The position numbers and the translations under genes were made by a program. The notes beneath the pieces were generated by a model. The model searched no databases. It saw nothing but the letters and a program-made list of their open reading frames with translations, and was not told the DNA's origin. This document shows, one piece after another, positions 52,258-60,620 of a stretch of DNA of 64,000 nt (within the stretch, counting starts at the first letter, position 1; the number at the start of each line of letters is the position of its first letter). The DNA comes from Chitinophaga nivalis. Lineage in GTDB: Bacteria > Bacteroidota > Bacteroidia > Chitinophagales > Chitinophagaceae. Where the stretch lies: NCBI RefSeq assembly GCF_025989125.1, contig NZ_JAPDNR010000001.1:2338301-2402300 (forward strand). The letters run 5' to 3'.

Positions 52258-52479
52258 ATGAACCGATTAAAAGATTTCTTGGAATGGAAGGCTTTCGGTG
52301 TATGTGCCGCTATTGGAGATAAACTAGGGGTGGCCACTTCCCGGATACGCATCTTTTTTATCTATGCAACCTTTCTCACGATGGGGTCTCCGCTCATTGT
52401 ATACATGATTCTTGCTTTTTGGGTGAATATGAAAAATTATATACAGCACGCCAGAAGAAATCCCCTGCGTTACCTGTAA
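52258..52479 (+). CDS. small PspC domain membrane protein
   Basis: 73 residues. The core FGVCAAIGDKLGVATSRIRIFFIYATF is the PspC domain start (quoted here only as GVCAAIGDKLGV), followed by one long membrane helix (LIVYMILAFWV) and a basic tail. PspC proteins take part in envelope stress signalling; no pspA/B partners are nearby. Promoter with -7 box just four bases upstream of ATG. Confidence 0.85.
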   Translation: MNRLKDFLEWKAFGVCAAIGDKLGVATSRIRIFFIYATFLTMGSPLIVYMILAFWVNMKNYIQHARRNPLRYL

Positions 52480-52605
52480 ATAGGAAAACCCAACAACAGA
52501 GAACTGTTTTCGGAAAGATAGGCAGCATAACCCTCCTGCACGCAAATCCCTGATCTGCGCGAAAAACCTTTTCAACTATTATATTGTCGGATAATGCAGT
52601 CCTGG

Positions 52606-53004
52606 CTATTCCAGGTGGAAGTTTGTCATGGCGTGATAATGGTTCTGGAGTTCATTGAGGGTAATGGGCGTATTCAGATCCCTGGTTTCATCCCGGTAAT
52701 GCAGGGAAATAGCCGGTTTATGCCCCTCCGGATAAAGCCGCACGGAGAACGGTCCCCTCACATACAATTTGTCGGCATTGGACGAATGGGCCGCATCTAC
52801 ATGAAACTGCAGCTGCAGTAACGTATCGCCGGTCAGATAAATAGGATAGAGGTTGTCCAGGTCGTACCAGAATTCATTTTCATCTGTTAATACCAGCACC
52901 TTTTTGTCTTCACGGTCTACCTGCAGTATTTTACCTTTCTTTTCCACATCTCCATACCGGGTAATAACCGTATCACCTGATTGTAATTCATGTAAACTAA
53001 TCAT
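52606..53004 (-). CDS. conserved hypothetical protein with SH3-like N-terminus
   Basis: 132 residues. The first 50 residues (SGDTVITRYGDVEKKGKILQ, then VLVLTDENEFWYDLDNLYPI) look like a small beta-barrel of SH3 or KOW type. The rest is mixed with a His-rich end (LQNHYHAMTNFHLE). No signal peptide or membrane helix. Not recognised as a named family. Single gene, followed on the minus strand side by no clear terminator. Confidence 0.65.
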   Translation of the reverse strand: MISLHELQSGDTVITRYGDVEKKGKILQVDREDKKVLVLTDENEFWYDLDNLYPIYLTGDTLLQLQFHVDAAHSSNADKLYVRGPFSVRLYPEGHKPAISLHYRDETRDLNTPITLNELQNHYHAMTNFHLE

Positions 53005-53035
53005 AGAGAGTTGATTTAGGTTTTCATGAATTTAC

Positions 53036-53139
53036 AAAAAAAAAGACGAATCACGAACAGTAATTAAGTATCGGTCATAGCTACGGATAATAGCCGTCAG
53101 CTGTTGTTTACAGATACCTTTTTCTTGCAGCGTGATTCG
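53036..53139 (-). terminator. probable kdsA terminator
   Basis: CGAATCACG (53047-53055) pairs perfectly with CGTGATTCG (53131-53139) over a long loop; on the minus strand a run of nine T (53036-53044) follows almost at once. The long loop lowers confidence. Confidence 0.45.
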
Positions 53140-53163
53140 CCGGGTGCCGCTATGGCAATGCTT

Positions 53164-53979
53164 TTATCTGACTACTTTGCGGATTTCCACTAATTTCTCC
53201 AGCAGTTCTTCCAGCAGGTCCAGACGTAACATGTTGGCGCCGTCGGATTTTGCTTTGGAAGGATCCGGATGCGTTTCAATGAACAACCCGTCTGCCCCGG
53301 TAGCGATGGCCGCTTTGGCAATAGTGCTGATCATTTGCGGGTTACCACCGGTAACGCCGCTGGCCTGGTTAGGCTGCTGCAGGGAGTGGGTACAGTCCAT
53401 TACAACAGGGGTACCCAGGTGTTTCATCACCGGAATATTCCGGTAATCCACTACCAGGTCCTGGTAACCGAAGGTTGTACCACGTTCGGTGAGTATAATA
53501 TTGTCGTTGCCGGCGCCCTGGATTTTTTCCACAGCAAATTTCATCGATTCGCCGCTGAGGAACTGGCCTTTTTTTACATTCACCACTTTGCCGGTTTCTG
53601 CGGCTGCCAGCAGAATATCTGTCTGACGGCACAGGAAGGCAGGTATTTGCAATACATCCACATAAGCTGCTGCCATGGCTGCTTCTGCAGCGGAATGGAT
53701 ATCTGAAGTAACGGGTACATTAAAGGTTTTACCCACTTTCTGTAATAATTCCAACCCTTCCACATCGCCGATACCGGTAAAGGAATGCACGCTGGTACGA
53801 TTGGCCTTACGGTAAGATGCCTTGAATACATAAGGAATCGCCAGTCGTTTACAGATAGCCGTTACCTTCTCTGCTACGGTCATCAGGATTTCTTCTTCTT
53901 CTATCACACAGGGACCAGCAATCAGGAAAAAGTTTTCCGGATTGTACTGCTCTTTGAATAATGATTTTAAATGCTTCAT
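53164..53979 (-). CDS. kdsA: 3-deoxy-8-phosphooctulonate synthase
   Basis: 271 residues from ATG 53979 (MKHLKSLF). It condenses arabinose-5-phosphate with PEP to Kdo-8-phosphate for LPS. FFLIAGPCVIE, FKASYRKANRTS, VTSDIHS, and GLFIETHPDPSKAKSDG are the conserved blocks. In place of the metal-ligand Cys of metal-dependent KDO8PS, the IAGPC motif position decides class: here IAGPCVIEEEE carries the Cys, hinting at the metal-dependent class (to be checked by alignment). Single gene with -7 element upstream. Confidence 0.95.
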   Translation of the reverse strand: MKHLKSLFKEQYNPENFFLIAGPCVIEEEEILMTVAEKVTAICKRLAIPYVFKASYRKANRTSVHSFTGIGDVEGLELLQKVGKTFNVPVTSDIHSAAEAAMAAAYVDVLQIPAFLCRQTDILLAAAETGKVVNVKKGQFLSGESMKFAVEKIQGAGNDNIILTERGTTFGYQDLVVDYRNIPVMKHLGTPVVMDCTHSLQQPNQASGVTGGNPQMISTIAKAAIATGADGLFIETHPDPSKAKSDGANMLRLDLLEELLEKLVEIRKVVR

Positions 53980-54288
53980 ATTTATCAAAAATTGGGTCGT
54001 TTAATAGCAGCTGCAAAGATAACCTTTCCGCGGATTGGTATTCGCTTTAAAATTGCAGCTGCGGTGCAGTTACTGTTCAGCTAAACGCTTGTGGAGCAGA
54101 TGGTAAGCGTCTCTTCCTGAAATATCATGAAATTGTCATAGTATTGTAATCCAAAACAGTCAAATTAACGCTATGTTATTTTTATTGTTATAGCATTGTC
54201 ATGCCCTCCGGAGCGATGTGCGGAAATATCGGCGAACCAATTAATATTACGGTCCGATTTAAAATATAGCTTACAATTATAGTTTTGT
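53980..54288. other. intergenic region between kdsA and the threonine dehydrogenase gene
   Basis: 309 bases. Holds the kdsA -7 element, a 10-bp inverted repeat around it (54007-54016 with 54053-54062), and otherwise AT-rich DNA with ATTGTCAT twice. No gene seen. Confidence 0.55.
54014..54021 (-). promoter_or_regulatory. putative -7 element of kdsA
   Basis: Minus-strand TATCTTTG, exact TAnnTTTG match, 34 bases before the kdsA start; it overlaps one arm of the inverted repeat GCAGCTGCAA/TTGCAGCTGC. Confidence 0.45.
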
Positions 54289-55227
54289 ATGAAGAAAGAT
54301 AAGATCCTGGTTATAGGTGCCTGTGGACAAATTGGCGTGGAGCTGACCCTGGCTTTAAGGAAAATGTATGGTGATGCCAATGTGCTGGCGTCGGATCTGA
54401 GAGAGGAACATGAGTTGTTGAAAGGAACCGGGCCTTATGTGTCGCTGGATGTGATGAACAAGGAAATGCTGCACGTACTGGTGATCCGTCACAACATCAC
54501 GCAAATCTATCTGCTGGCGGCTATCCTGTCTGCTACCGGTGAAAAAAATCCATTACTGGCATGGCATATCAACATGCAAAGCCTGTTGAATGTGCTGGAC
54601 ATTGCGAAGGAAGAAAACCTGGATAAAATCTACTGGCCCAGCTCTATCGCGGTATTCGGTCCTAATTCACCGATGCAGGAAACACCACAGCACACCATCA
54701 TTGAGCCTACTACCATTTATGGTATCAGCAAATTTGCCGGTGAACGCTGGTGCGAATACTATCACCACCGTTATGGCGTAGACGTAAGAAGCCTGCGTTA
54801 TCCGGGTCTTATCAGTTATAAATCGGCGCCAGGTGGCGGTACAACGGATTACGCCGTGGAAATTTTCCATGAGGCGAAAGAAAATAAATCCTATACCAGC
54901 TTCCTGTCGGAGAACACCTACCTGCCTATGATGTACATGCCGGACGCTATCCGGGCTACCATTGAACTGATGGAAGCCAATGCCGCCGACGTCACCATCC
55001 GCTCTGCCTACAACCTGTCAGCAATGAGTTTCTCACCAAAAGAAATTGCCGCTGAAATCAAAAAACATATTCCTGCATTCACCATCAGCTACGAACCGGA
55101 TTATCGCCAGCAAATCGCTGACGGCTGGCCTAACAGCATGGACGACAGTCTTGCCCGTCAGGACTGGAAATGGCATCCGGAATACGACCTGGAAAAAATG
55201 ACAGCAGACATGCTGAAAAATATATAA
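54289..55227 (+). CDS. SDR-type L-threonine 3-dehydrogenase (epimerase-like)
   Basis: 312 residues. Extended SDR with GACGQIGVEL cofactor loop, LLAAILSATGEKNP, SSIAVFGP, catalytic Tyr/Lys in IYGISKFAGERW, and RYPGLISYKSAPGGGTTDYA, the stretch that marks the epimerase-like threonine dehydrogenases. It oxidises threonine to 2-amino-3-oxobutyrate with NAD; a 2-amino-3-ketobutyrate CoA ligase (kbl) is not in the window. Followed by a 25-bp perfect stem. Confidence 0.9.
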   Translation: MKKDKILVIGACGQIGVELTLALRKMYGDANVLASDLREEHELLKGTGPYVSLDVMNKEMLHVLVIRHNITQIYLLAAILSATGEKNPLLAWHINMQSLLNVLDIAKEENLDKIYWPSSIAVFGPNSPMQETPQHTIIEPTTIYGISKFAGERWCEYYHHRYGVDVRSLRYPGLISYKSAPGGGTTDYAVEIFHEAKENKSYTSFLSENTYLPMMYMPDAIRATIELMEANAADVTIRSAYNLSAMSFSPKEIAAEIKKHIPAFTISYEPDYRQQIADGWPNSMDDSLARQDWKWHPEYDLEKMTADMLKNI

Positions 55228-55242
55228 GCCACCCGTTGGTTG

Positions 55243-55302
55243 ACGCATAAAGCATTTGGCCTTATCCCGCAGCTGCAGGATAAGGCCAAATGCTTTATGC
55301 GT
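55243..55302. terminator. 25-bp perfect-stem hairpin between threonine dehydrogenase and cysN genes
   Basis: 55243-55267 pairs without a mismatch with 55278-55302; loop of 10. Convergent genes on both sides. T-rich DNA follows on the plus strand. Confidence 0.85.
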
Positions 55303-55316
55303 ATTGTTCATTTTTA

Positions 55317-56570
55317 TCAGGGCGTTGCAATGAAGCCAACGGCCACAGTGGTGTTGTTGTATTCGTCTATGAGGATAAAGGCGCCATTGGCGGGATTTTC
55401 CGCGTAGCTGTCTGCAAATACAGGTGCCGCTGTTTTCAGGGTGATACTGCCAATATCATTCAGCCCCATCTGCGTTTTATCGCTTACGGCCTGGTAACTG
55501 GTTACATCCGTCACATAATTGATCTGTTGCACTTTGGCTTTTACCCGGTTTACGCCATGCTGCAGTAAATAGGTTTTGCCGGCAGTAAGCGGCTGCTGGT
55601 CCATCCAGCAGATCTGCGCCTGGATCTCTTTCAGCTGGGCAGGTACCTGATCCGCTTTTACCAGCATGTTTCCCCGGCTGCTGTCTATTTCACCTTCCAG
55701 GGTGATGATCACACTTTCGCGTGCATGCGCCACCGTTAGTTGTTTTTCAAACTGCTCAATGGTTTTAATCCGGCTTTTTTGTCCGGAAGGCAAAGAGACT
55801 ACCTCGTCGCCTACGGTAAAATGTCCGCTGGCTACTTTCCCGGCAAAGCCGCGGAAATCGTGGTATTCGGTGGTTCGTGGGCGGATCACGCTTTGTACCG
55901 GAAAACGCGCCGGATGGCGGTTGTCTTCATGGTCAAAAGAGATCTGTTCCAGGTAGGCCAGCAGGGTAGGACCCTGGTACCAGTCGATCGCGCCGTTGCG
56001 GGTAGCTACGTTTTCACCATACAGGGAAGAAATGGGCACAAACTGAACGGCCTGGCCTTTAAATCCGGCATTGGCCAGCAATTGCTGGAAATCTTCCACA
56101 ATCTGGTTGAAACGGGCTTCACTGTATTCTACCAGGTCCATTTTATTTACACATACTACCAGGTAAGGAATACGCAGGAGGTTAGCGATGAAAAAGTGAC
56201 GGTAGGTTTGTTCTACAATACCCCGGCGGGCATCAATGAGTATCAGGGATACCTGGGCATTGGAAGCCCCGGTAACCATGTTACGGGTATATTCTATATG
56301 GCCGGGGGTATCGGCGATAATGTATTTGCGGGTAGGGGTAGAGAAATAGATGTGTGCTACATCGATGGTAATACCCTGTTCGCGTTCTGCGACCAGGCCG
56401 TCGGTAAGCAGCGACAGGTCGGTAAAGTCCAGTCCTTTGCGTTTGCTGGCAGCATGCAGCGCTTCCATTTTATCCTGCGGGATGGATTGGGTATCGTACA
56501 ATAAACGACCTATCAATGTGCTTTTACCATCATCCACACTACCGGAAGTGGCTATACGTAAAACTTCCAT
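55317..56570 (-). CDS. cysN: sulfate adenylyltransferase subunit 1 (GTPase)
   Basis: 417 residues. EF-Tu-like GTPase that drives APS synthesis by CysD. SGSVDDGKSTLIGRLL is the P-loop, AEREQGITIDVAH switch I, ADTPGHIEYTRNM the DxxG block and NKMDLV the base-binding motif. There is no C-terminal APS kinase (CysC) domain, which fits the APS-reducing CysH of the same cluster. 91 bases after cysD. Confidence 0.96.
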   Translation of the reverse strand: MEVLRIATSGSVDDGKSTLIGRLLYDTQSIPQDKMEALHAASKRKGLDFTDLSLLTDGLVAEREQGITIDVAHIYFSTPTRKYIIADTPGHIEYTRNMVTGASNAQVSLILIDARRGIVEQTYRHFFIANLLRIPYLVVCVNKMDLVEYSEARFNQIVEDFQQLLANAGFKGQAVQFVPISSLYGENVATRNGAIDWYQGPTLLAYLEQISFDHEDNRHPARFPVQSVIRPRTTEYHDFRGFAGKVASGHFTVGDEVVSLPSGQKSRIKTIEQFEKQLTVAHARESVIITLEGEIDSSRGNMLVKADQVPAQLKEIQAQICWMDQQPLTAGKTYLLQHGVNRVKAKVQQINYVTDVTSYQAVSDKTQMGLNDIGSITLKTAAPVFADSYAENPANGAFILIDEYNNTTVAVGFIATP

Positions 56571-56661
56571 ATTATATTAGCTTTTGGCTTTTGGTGGGAG
56601 CTTTCAGCTGCTGACCAAAAAGTATGTTGAATAAGAATGAAGTGATCGGGCGGGCATACTA

Positions 56662-57570
56662 CTAAAAGTATCCGGCCTGCTTTCTCTTTTCCATGGCTGC
56701 TTCCGAACGTTTATCGTCGATACGGGCGCCTCTTTCAGAGATTTTGGCTTCCATGATCTCCGCAATGATATCTTCCAGTTTATCTGCTTCGGAAAGTACG
56801 GCAGCAGTACACGTCATATCACCTACGGTACGGAAACGTACTTTCTGGCGGTAGGGTACTTCCTCTGCGGTGGTATTGAGATAGGGAGAATAAGGCCAGT
56901 ACAGCCCGTCCCGTTCTATAATTTCTCTTTCATGGGCGAAATAGATGGAAGGAATCCGGAGGTTTTCCCGGCGGATATAATTCCATACATCCAGTTCTGT
57001 CCAGTTGGAGATGGGGAATACGCGTACGTTTTCACCGATATTGATTTTTCCGTTGAGGATATCGAATAATTCAGGCCGTTGCATTTTGGCGTTCCATTGT
57101 CCGAATTCATCTCTGACGGAGAAGATGCGTTCTTTGGCGCGGGCTTTTTCTTCATCCCGGCGTGCGCCGCCGATGCAGGCATCGAACTTGCCTTCTTCGA
57201 TGGCATCCAGGAGGGTAACGGTTTGCAGGGCATTTCTGCTGGCATATTTGCCGGTTTCTTCCTGCACTTTTCCCTGGTCAATACTGTCCTGCACATTGCG
57301 TACAATAATATCCAGGCCCAGGTGATTCACGAGCCAGTCGCGAAATTCAATGGTTTCCGGAAAATTATGGCCGGTATCTACATGTAATAAAGCAAATGGA
57401 ATTTTGCCCGGGTAAAAGGCTTTCTGGGCCAGTCTTACGAGGGTAATAGAATCCTTGCCACCTGAAAACAGGAGCACTGGTTTTTCGAATTGGGCGGCTG
57501 TTTCCCGAAGTATGTATATTGCTTCATCTTCCAGTGCCTGCGGAAATTCCCAATTTATTTGATGCGTCAT
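56662..57570 (-). CDS. cysD: sulfate adenylyltransferase subunit 2
   Basis: 302 residues. PP-loop ATP pyrophosphatase: LLFSGGKDSITLVRLA is the SGGKDS loop, HVDTGHNFPET follows, and GGARRDEEKARAKER and RREN are typical. Ends QAGYF. It makes APS from ATP and sulfate with CysN. Between cysH and cysN in the order cysH-cysD-cysN. No odd features. Confidence 0.97.
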   Translation of the reverse strand: MTHQINWEFPQALEDEAIYILRETAAQFEKPVLLFSGGKDSITLVRLAQKAFYPGKIPFALLHVDTGHNFPETIEFRDWLVNHLGLDIIVRNVQDSIDQGKVQEETGKYASRNALQTVTLLDAIEEGKFDACIGGARRDEEKARAKERIFSVRDEFGQWNAKMQRPELFDILNGKINIGENVRVFPISNWTELDVWNYIRRENLRIPSIYFAHEREIIERDGLYWPYSPYLNTTAEEVPYRQKVRFRTVGDMTCTAAVLSEADKLEDIIAEIMEAKISERGARIDDKRSEAAMEKRKQAGYF

Positions 57571-57625
57571 AAACTACAATGATTTATGCTGATTGCTGGT
57601 TGTGTGTTCTAAAGTGCTGTTGATC

Positions 57626-58309
57626 TTATCCGTGCAGGCCGCATTCCTTATGCGACTGTTCCCACCACCATCGTCCGGCGCGCGGATGTTCTCCCGGTTC
57701 GATGGCGCGTGTACACGGCGCACAGCCGATACTGATGAATCCTTTGTGATGAAGCTGGTTGTACGGCACCTTGTGTTCTTCCAGGTAAGCCGTTACTTCA
57801 TCGTAGCCCCAGTGGATGAGCGGATTGTACTTATACAGGCGGCGGTGTTCATCCCATTCCAGGGTTTCCATTCCCTGTCGGTTTTCCGACTGTTCTGCGC
57901 GGAGGCCGGTGATCCATATTTTCACCCCTTCCAATGCCCTGTTCAGGGGAACTACTTTACGGATGCCGCAGCATTCCTTCCGGTTGTCGACTGATTCATA
58001 AAAGCTGTTGGGGCCTTTTGCGGCGACCAGTTTTTCTACGGCTGCCGTTTCGGGGAAAAAAACTTCCACGGGTTGCTTGTAGCGGGCCATGGTGAGGTCC
58101 ATCAGGTCGTACGTTTCCTGGAATAGCCGGCCTGTGTCCAGGGTAAATACTCTAACCGGCAATTGGTTGCGCCAGATAATATCTGCTATTACCTGGTCTT
58201 CCTGGCCAAATGAAGTGGAGAAGGCTACTGCACCCGGGTATTGTTCCAACAGGTACTGAATAGCTTCCACCACTGGTTTGTTGGCCAGTGCAGTGGTAAT
58301 GTCTGTCAT
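57626..58309 (-). CDS. cysH: adenylyl-sulfate (APS) reductase, CysH family
   Basis: 227 residues. PP-loop fold (STSFGQEDQ). Four Cys for a [4Fe-4S] cluster are seen: Cys 113-Cys 114 in KECCGIRKVVPL and Cys 196/Cys 199 in GCAPCTR, plus the catalytic Cys 223 in KECGLHG. The CC/CxxC set marks APS reductases; PAPS reductases of the E. coli type lack it. The reduction of APS to sulfite with thioredoxin follows. The lack of cysC in the cluster agrees. First gene of the cluster, -7 element 63 bases upstream. Confidence 0.93.
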   Translation of the reverse strand: MTDITTALANKPVVEAIQYLLEQYPGAVAFSTSFGQEDQVIADIIWRNQLPVRVFTLDTGRLFQETYDLMDLTMARYKQPVEVFFPETAAVEKLVAAKGPNSFYESVDNRKECCGIRKVVPLNRALEGVKIWITGLRAEQSENRQGMETLEWDEHRRLYKYNPLIHWGYDEVTAYLEEHKVPYNQLHHKGFISIGCAPCTRAIEPGEHPRAGRWWWEQSHKECGLHG

Positions 58310-58371
58310 GTAGATCTTCCTTATAATTGAAATGCCTTGTGCCAGCGGAGCAATTACAGTTACTCCGTCAA

Positions 58372-58379
58372 CAAAAGTA
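58372..58379 (-). promoter_or_regulatory. putative -7 element of the cysHDN operon
   Basis: Minus-strand TACTTTTG, exact TAnnTTTG match. A TAGTCTATC segment (minus strand, about 58399-58407) sits at the -33 to -40 position, a possible regulator site. Confidence 0.45.
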
Positions 58380-58533
58380 CATAAAACCTACCAGAAAGAT
58401 AGACTATTAGGGCGAAATTTCTACTTTTCGGCAAAAAATGCGACGATCACATGACGGATATAATGGAGGGAAAGAGGGGCCGGCAGCAGATAAAGCAGGG
58501 GAATGGCCGGTGTCCGGCAACAAGGGGAAAAAT

Positions 58534-58552
58534 AGCCGGCGGTAGGCCGGCT
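58534..58552 (-). terminator. terminator after the Rrf2 regulator gene
   Basis: AGCCGGC (58534-58540) pairs with GCCGGCT (58546-58552), loop GGTAG; five T follow on the minus strand. Confidence 0.7.
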
Positions 58553-58576
58553 TTCACTATTTTACTGAACCAGGTA

Positions 58577-58993
58577 TTAGTTTTTGGTCAGAATATCTTT
58601 CAGTGTCTTGTTTTCCAGTAATTTAAGGGTAGCATCTCTTACCTTGCTCATCACCTCATGTAATCCGCATACCGCTTCGTCCCGGCAGTTTTCACAACGT
58701 TCGTAATAGTTGAGGCTTACGCAGGGGAGCAGGGCAATAGGGCCATCCAGTAAGCGGATGATCTTTGCCAGCGCAATTTCTTTAGGTGGACGCATCAGGT
58801 AATAACCTCCGCCTTTCCCTTTTTTACTTCCCAGAATACCTGCATTTTTTAACTCCAGCAGGATGTTTTCCAGAAATTTAATAGAGATGTTTTTTTCCTG
58901 GGCAATTTCAGAAATAAGGATCGGACCTTTATCTACATTCTCGGCCAGATGAATTAAAGCGTGAAATGCGTATTGTGTTTTTTTAGATAACAT
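58577..58993 (-). CDS. Rrf2 family transcriptional regulator with Cys cluster
   Basis: 138 residues. Winged-helix N-terminus (ISEIAQEKNISIKFLENILLE), followed by GKGGGYYLMRPP typical for Rrf2/IscR/CymR. Cys 91, 100, 103 and 109 in PCVSLNYYERCENCRDEAVCG resemble the Fe-S ligands of IscR-like sensors. It is located directly upstream of cysHDN on the same strand with its own terminator. Control of sulfur assimilation is my inference. TAGTC repeats in its own leader and in the cysH promoter could be the sites. Confidence 0.9.
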   Translation of the reverse strand: MLSKKTQYAFHALIHLAENVDKGPILISEIAQEKNISIKFLENILLELKNAGILGSKKGKGGGYYLMRPPKEIALAKIIRLLDGPIALLPCVSLNYYERCENCRDEAVCGLHEVMSKVRDATLKLLENKTLKDILTKN

Positions 58994-59056
58994 ACTGACT
59001 AATTTGCCTCCCTCCCGGATGTACTACAGGTGCAGTGAACATTTAATTTGACTAAA

Positions 59057-59064
59057 CAAATATA
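59057..59064 (-). promoter_or_regulatory. putative -7 element of the Rrf2 gene
   Basis: Minus-strand TATATTTG, exact TAnnTTTG match, followed directly by TTTAGTCAAAT, so a regulator bound there would cover the RNA start. Confidence 0.45.
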
Positions 59065-59162
59065 AGCTGTTCCGGCGTTTTTTGTATAACCGGCTGTAAA
59101 TGTATTATGCTGACAAACAGGCGGCTCCTGTTGGAGGAGCTGCCGGGTAAATGAATAATTGT

Positions 59163-59879
59163 TTACAGATTCAGTACATCCCTCATCGTAAACACCCCTG
59201 TTTTGCCTTGCAGCCATACTGCGGCAATGACAGCTCCTGCGGCAAATCCTTCCCTGGAATGGGCGGTATGTGTGATGGTAATATCATCAATAGCAGAAGT
59301 GTAGGTGATCGTATGGGTACCGGGAGCCGGATCTATGCGTTTGGAAATAATAGACAGGATAGCTGGTTCACTGCTAACGTCATTGCTCCAGGCGGTTTTA
59401 CGGGGTACTGATGCCAGTACCTGTTCTGCCAGTGTGAGGGCAGTGCCGCTGGGCGCATCTTTTTTATGGGTATGGTGAATTTCTTCCATCTGCACGTCGT
59501 ACTGAGACTGGCCAGCCATCAGGGCGGCGAGTTTTTTGTTGACTTCAAAGAAAATGTTTACACCGATACTGAAATTGGTGGCATGCAGGAAAGCCTGTTC
59601 CTGCGATATACATAATGCTTGTACTTCCGGTAGCTTATCCAGCCAGCCGGTAGTACCGGAAACCACAGGTACATGGGCTTCAAAGCATTTTAACACATTG
59701 TGGTAAGCTGTTTCGGGTGTGGTGAATTCAATCGCTACATCTGCCTGGCTTAAGTGTTCTTTTTCCAATAAATGCTGGTTGTTGGCATCTATCCGGAGTA
59801 CAATCTCGTGCCCTTTTGCTGTGGCGATGGCATCTATTGCCTGTCCCATTTTACCGTATCCGATGAGCGCTATTTTCAT
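59163..59879 (-). CDS. dapB: 4-hydroxy-tetrahydrodipicolinate reductase
   Basis: 238 residues. It makes tetrahydrodipicolinate for lysine and meso-DAP. IALIGYGKMGQAI cofactor loop, VSGTTGW, EIHHTHKKDAPSGTALTLAE (catalytic His/Lys) and HSREGFAAGAV. Slightly short, as common in Bacteroidota. Last gene of a row after parA, parB and the DUF5683 gene; 42 bases after the latter. The row may be one operon. Confidence 0.96.
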   Translation of the reverse strand: MKIALIGYGKMGQAIDAIATAKGHEIVLRIDANNQHLLEKEHLSQADVAIEFTTPETAYHNVLKCFEAHVPVVSGTTGWLDKLPEVQALCISQEQAFLHATNFSIGVNIFFEVNKKLAALMAGQSQYDVQMEEIHHTHKKDAPSGTALTLAEQVLASVPRKTAWSNDVSSEPAILSIISKRIDPAPGTHTITYTSAIDDITITHTAHSREGFAAGAVIAAVWLQGKTGVFTMRDVLNL

Positions 59880-59921
59880 AACCCTTGCTGGTTGTTAATG
59901 TTTATATGTGTGCGATGGCGA

Positions 59922-60620
59922 TTAGCGGCCGGCAACGTACCGGTAGCTATTGTTCTTTTTGCCCCCCAGGGTAATATTAACCCCAACGCCCAGGGTGCGG
60001 TTGTTGATCAATGTAGGGGAGACGCGGATGCTCAGGTCATTGGACATGTCAAACGTCCTTAAGTGCGCAAACACGGTGGCATCTGCGATATTCAGGCCGT
60101 AGGCGAGGATAAAAAACAATACAGAATAATCCATATACTCCCGGAAGGTATCCCGGTTATATTTCAGCGACTCCGGATCGTAGATATTGTATTTGCCGTT
60201 AGGATCCGGAATGCCGGCTTTTTTCAAGCGGTAGGCATCACGGAATTCCTTGTAGGTTTTCATGTTGTCGATGAAGAAGTAGGTACAGGTACCAATAGCT
60301 GCATATATCAGCGGAATTTTCCAGTATTCCCGGTTGTAGGCCTGTCCCAGTCCGGGTATTACTGCCGAATAAAGGGCTGCTTTCCGCGGACTGTGCGGCA
60401 GTTTGGAATTGGCTACATAAAAGGTATCCCGGCTGATAGCCCTGGCTTTCAGGGTATCTTTTACGGGAACCGGTGTTGCCTGGGCAAGGGTATCTGCCAC
60501 TGCTTTGACTACAGGATGTAGGGTGTCCTGGGCCTGTAACCGGCCTGCTGCCACAAGTGGCAATACTGCCAGTATAAGGTAACGCAGAAAATGAACTATG
60601 TTTCCAGCTTTGTTAGCCAC
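59922..60620 (-). CDS. DUF5683 domain membrane protein
   Basis: 232 residues from a GTG at 60620, which overlaps the end of parB by eight bases. Signal peptide to LQAQ, a Thr/Val-rich linker, then the DUF5683 core SPRKAALYSAVIPGLGQAYN with two membrane segments (IPLIYAAIGTCTYFFID, YSVLFFILAYGLNIADA), ending in beta strands (SPTLINNRTLGVGVNI). Function unknown. It is a standing neighbour of parB in Bacteroidota. Confidence 0.85.
   Translation of the reverse strand: MANKAGNIVHFLRYLILAVLPLVAAGRLQAQDTLHPVVKAVADTLAQATPVPVKDTLKARAISRDTFYVANSKLPHSPRKAALYSAVIPGLGQAYNREYWKIPLIYAAIGTCTYFFIDNMKTYKEFRDAYRLKKAGIPDPNGKYNIYDPESLKYNRDTFREYMDYSVLFFILAYGLNIADATVFAHLRTFDMSNDLSIRVSPTLINNRTLGVGVNITLGGKKNNSYRYVAGR

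Noticed and set aside
54280..54287. TAGTTTTG, exact -7 consensus just before the threonine dehydrogenase ATG
   Set aside because: Only one base separates it from the ATG, so RNA would start inside the gene and remove the conserved NAD-binding start; no -33 box fits. Likely chance.
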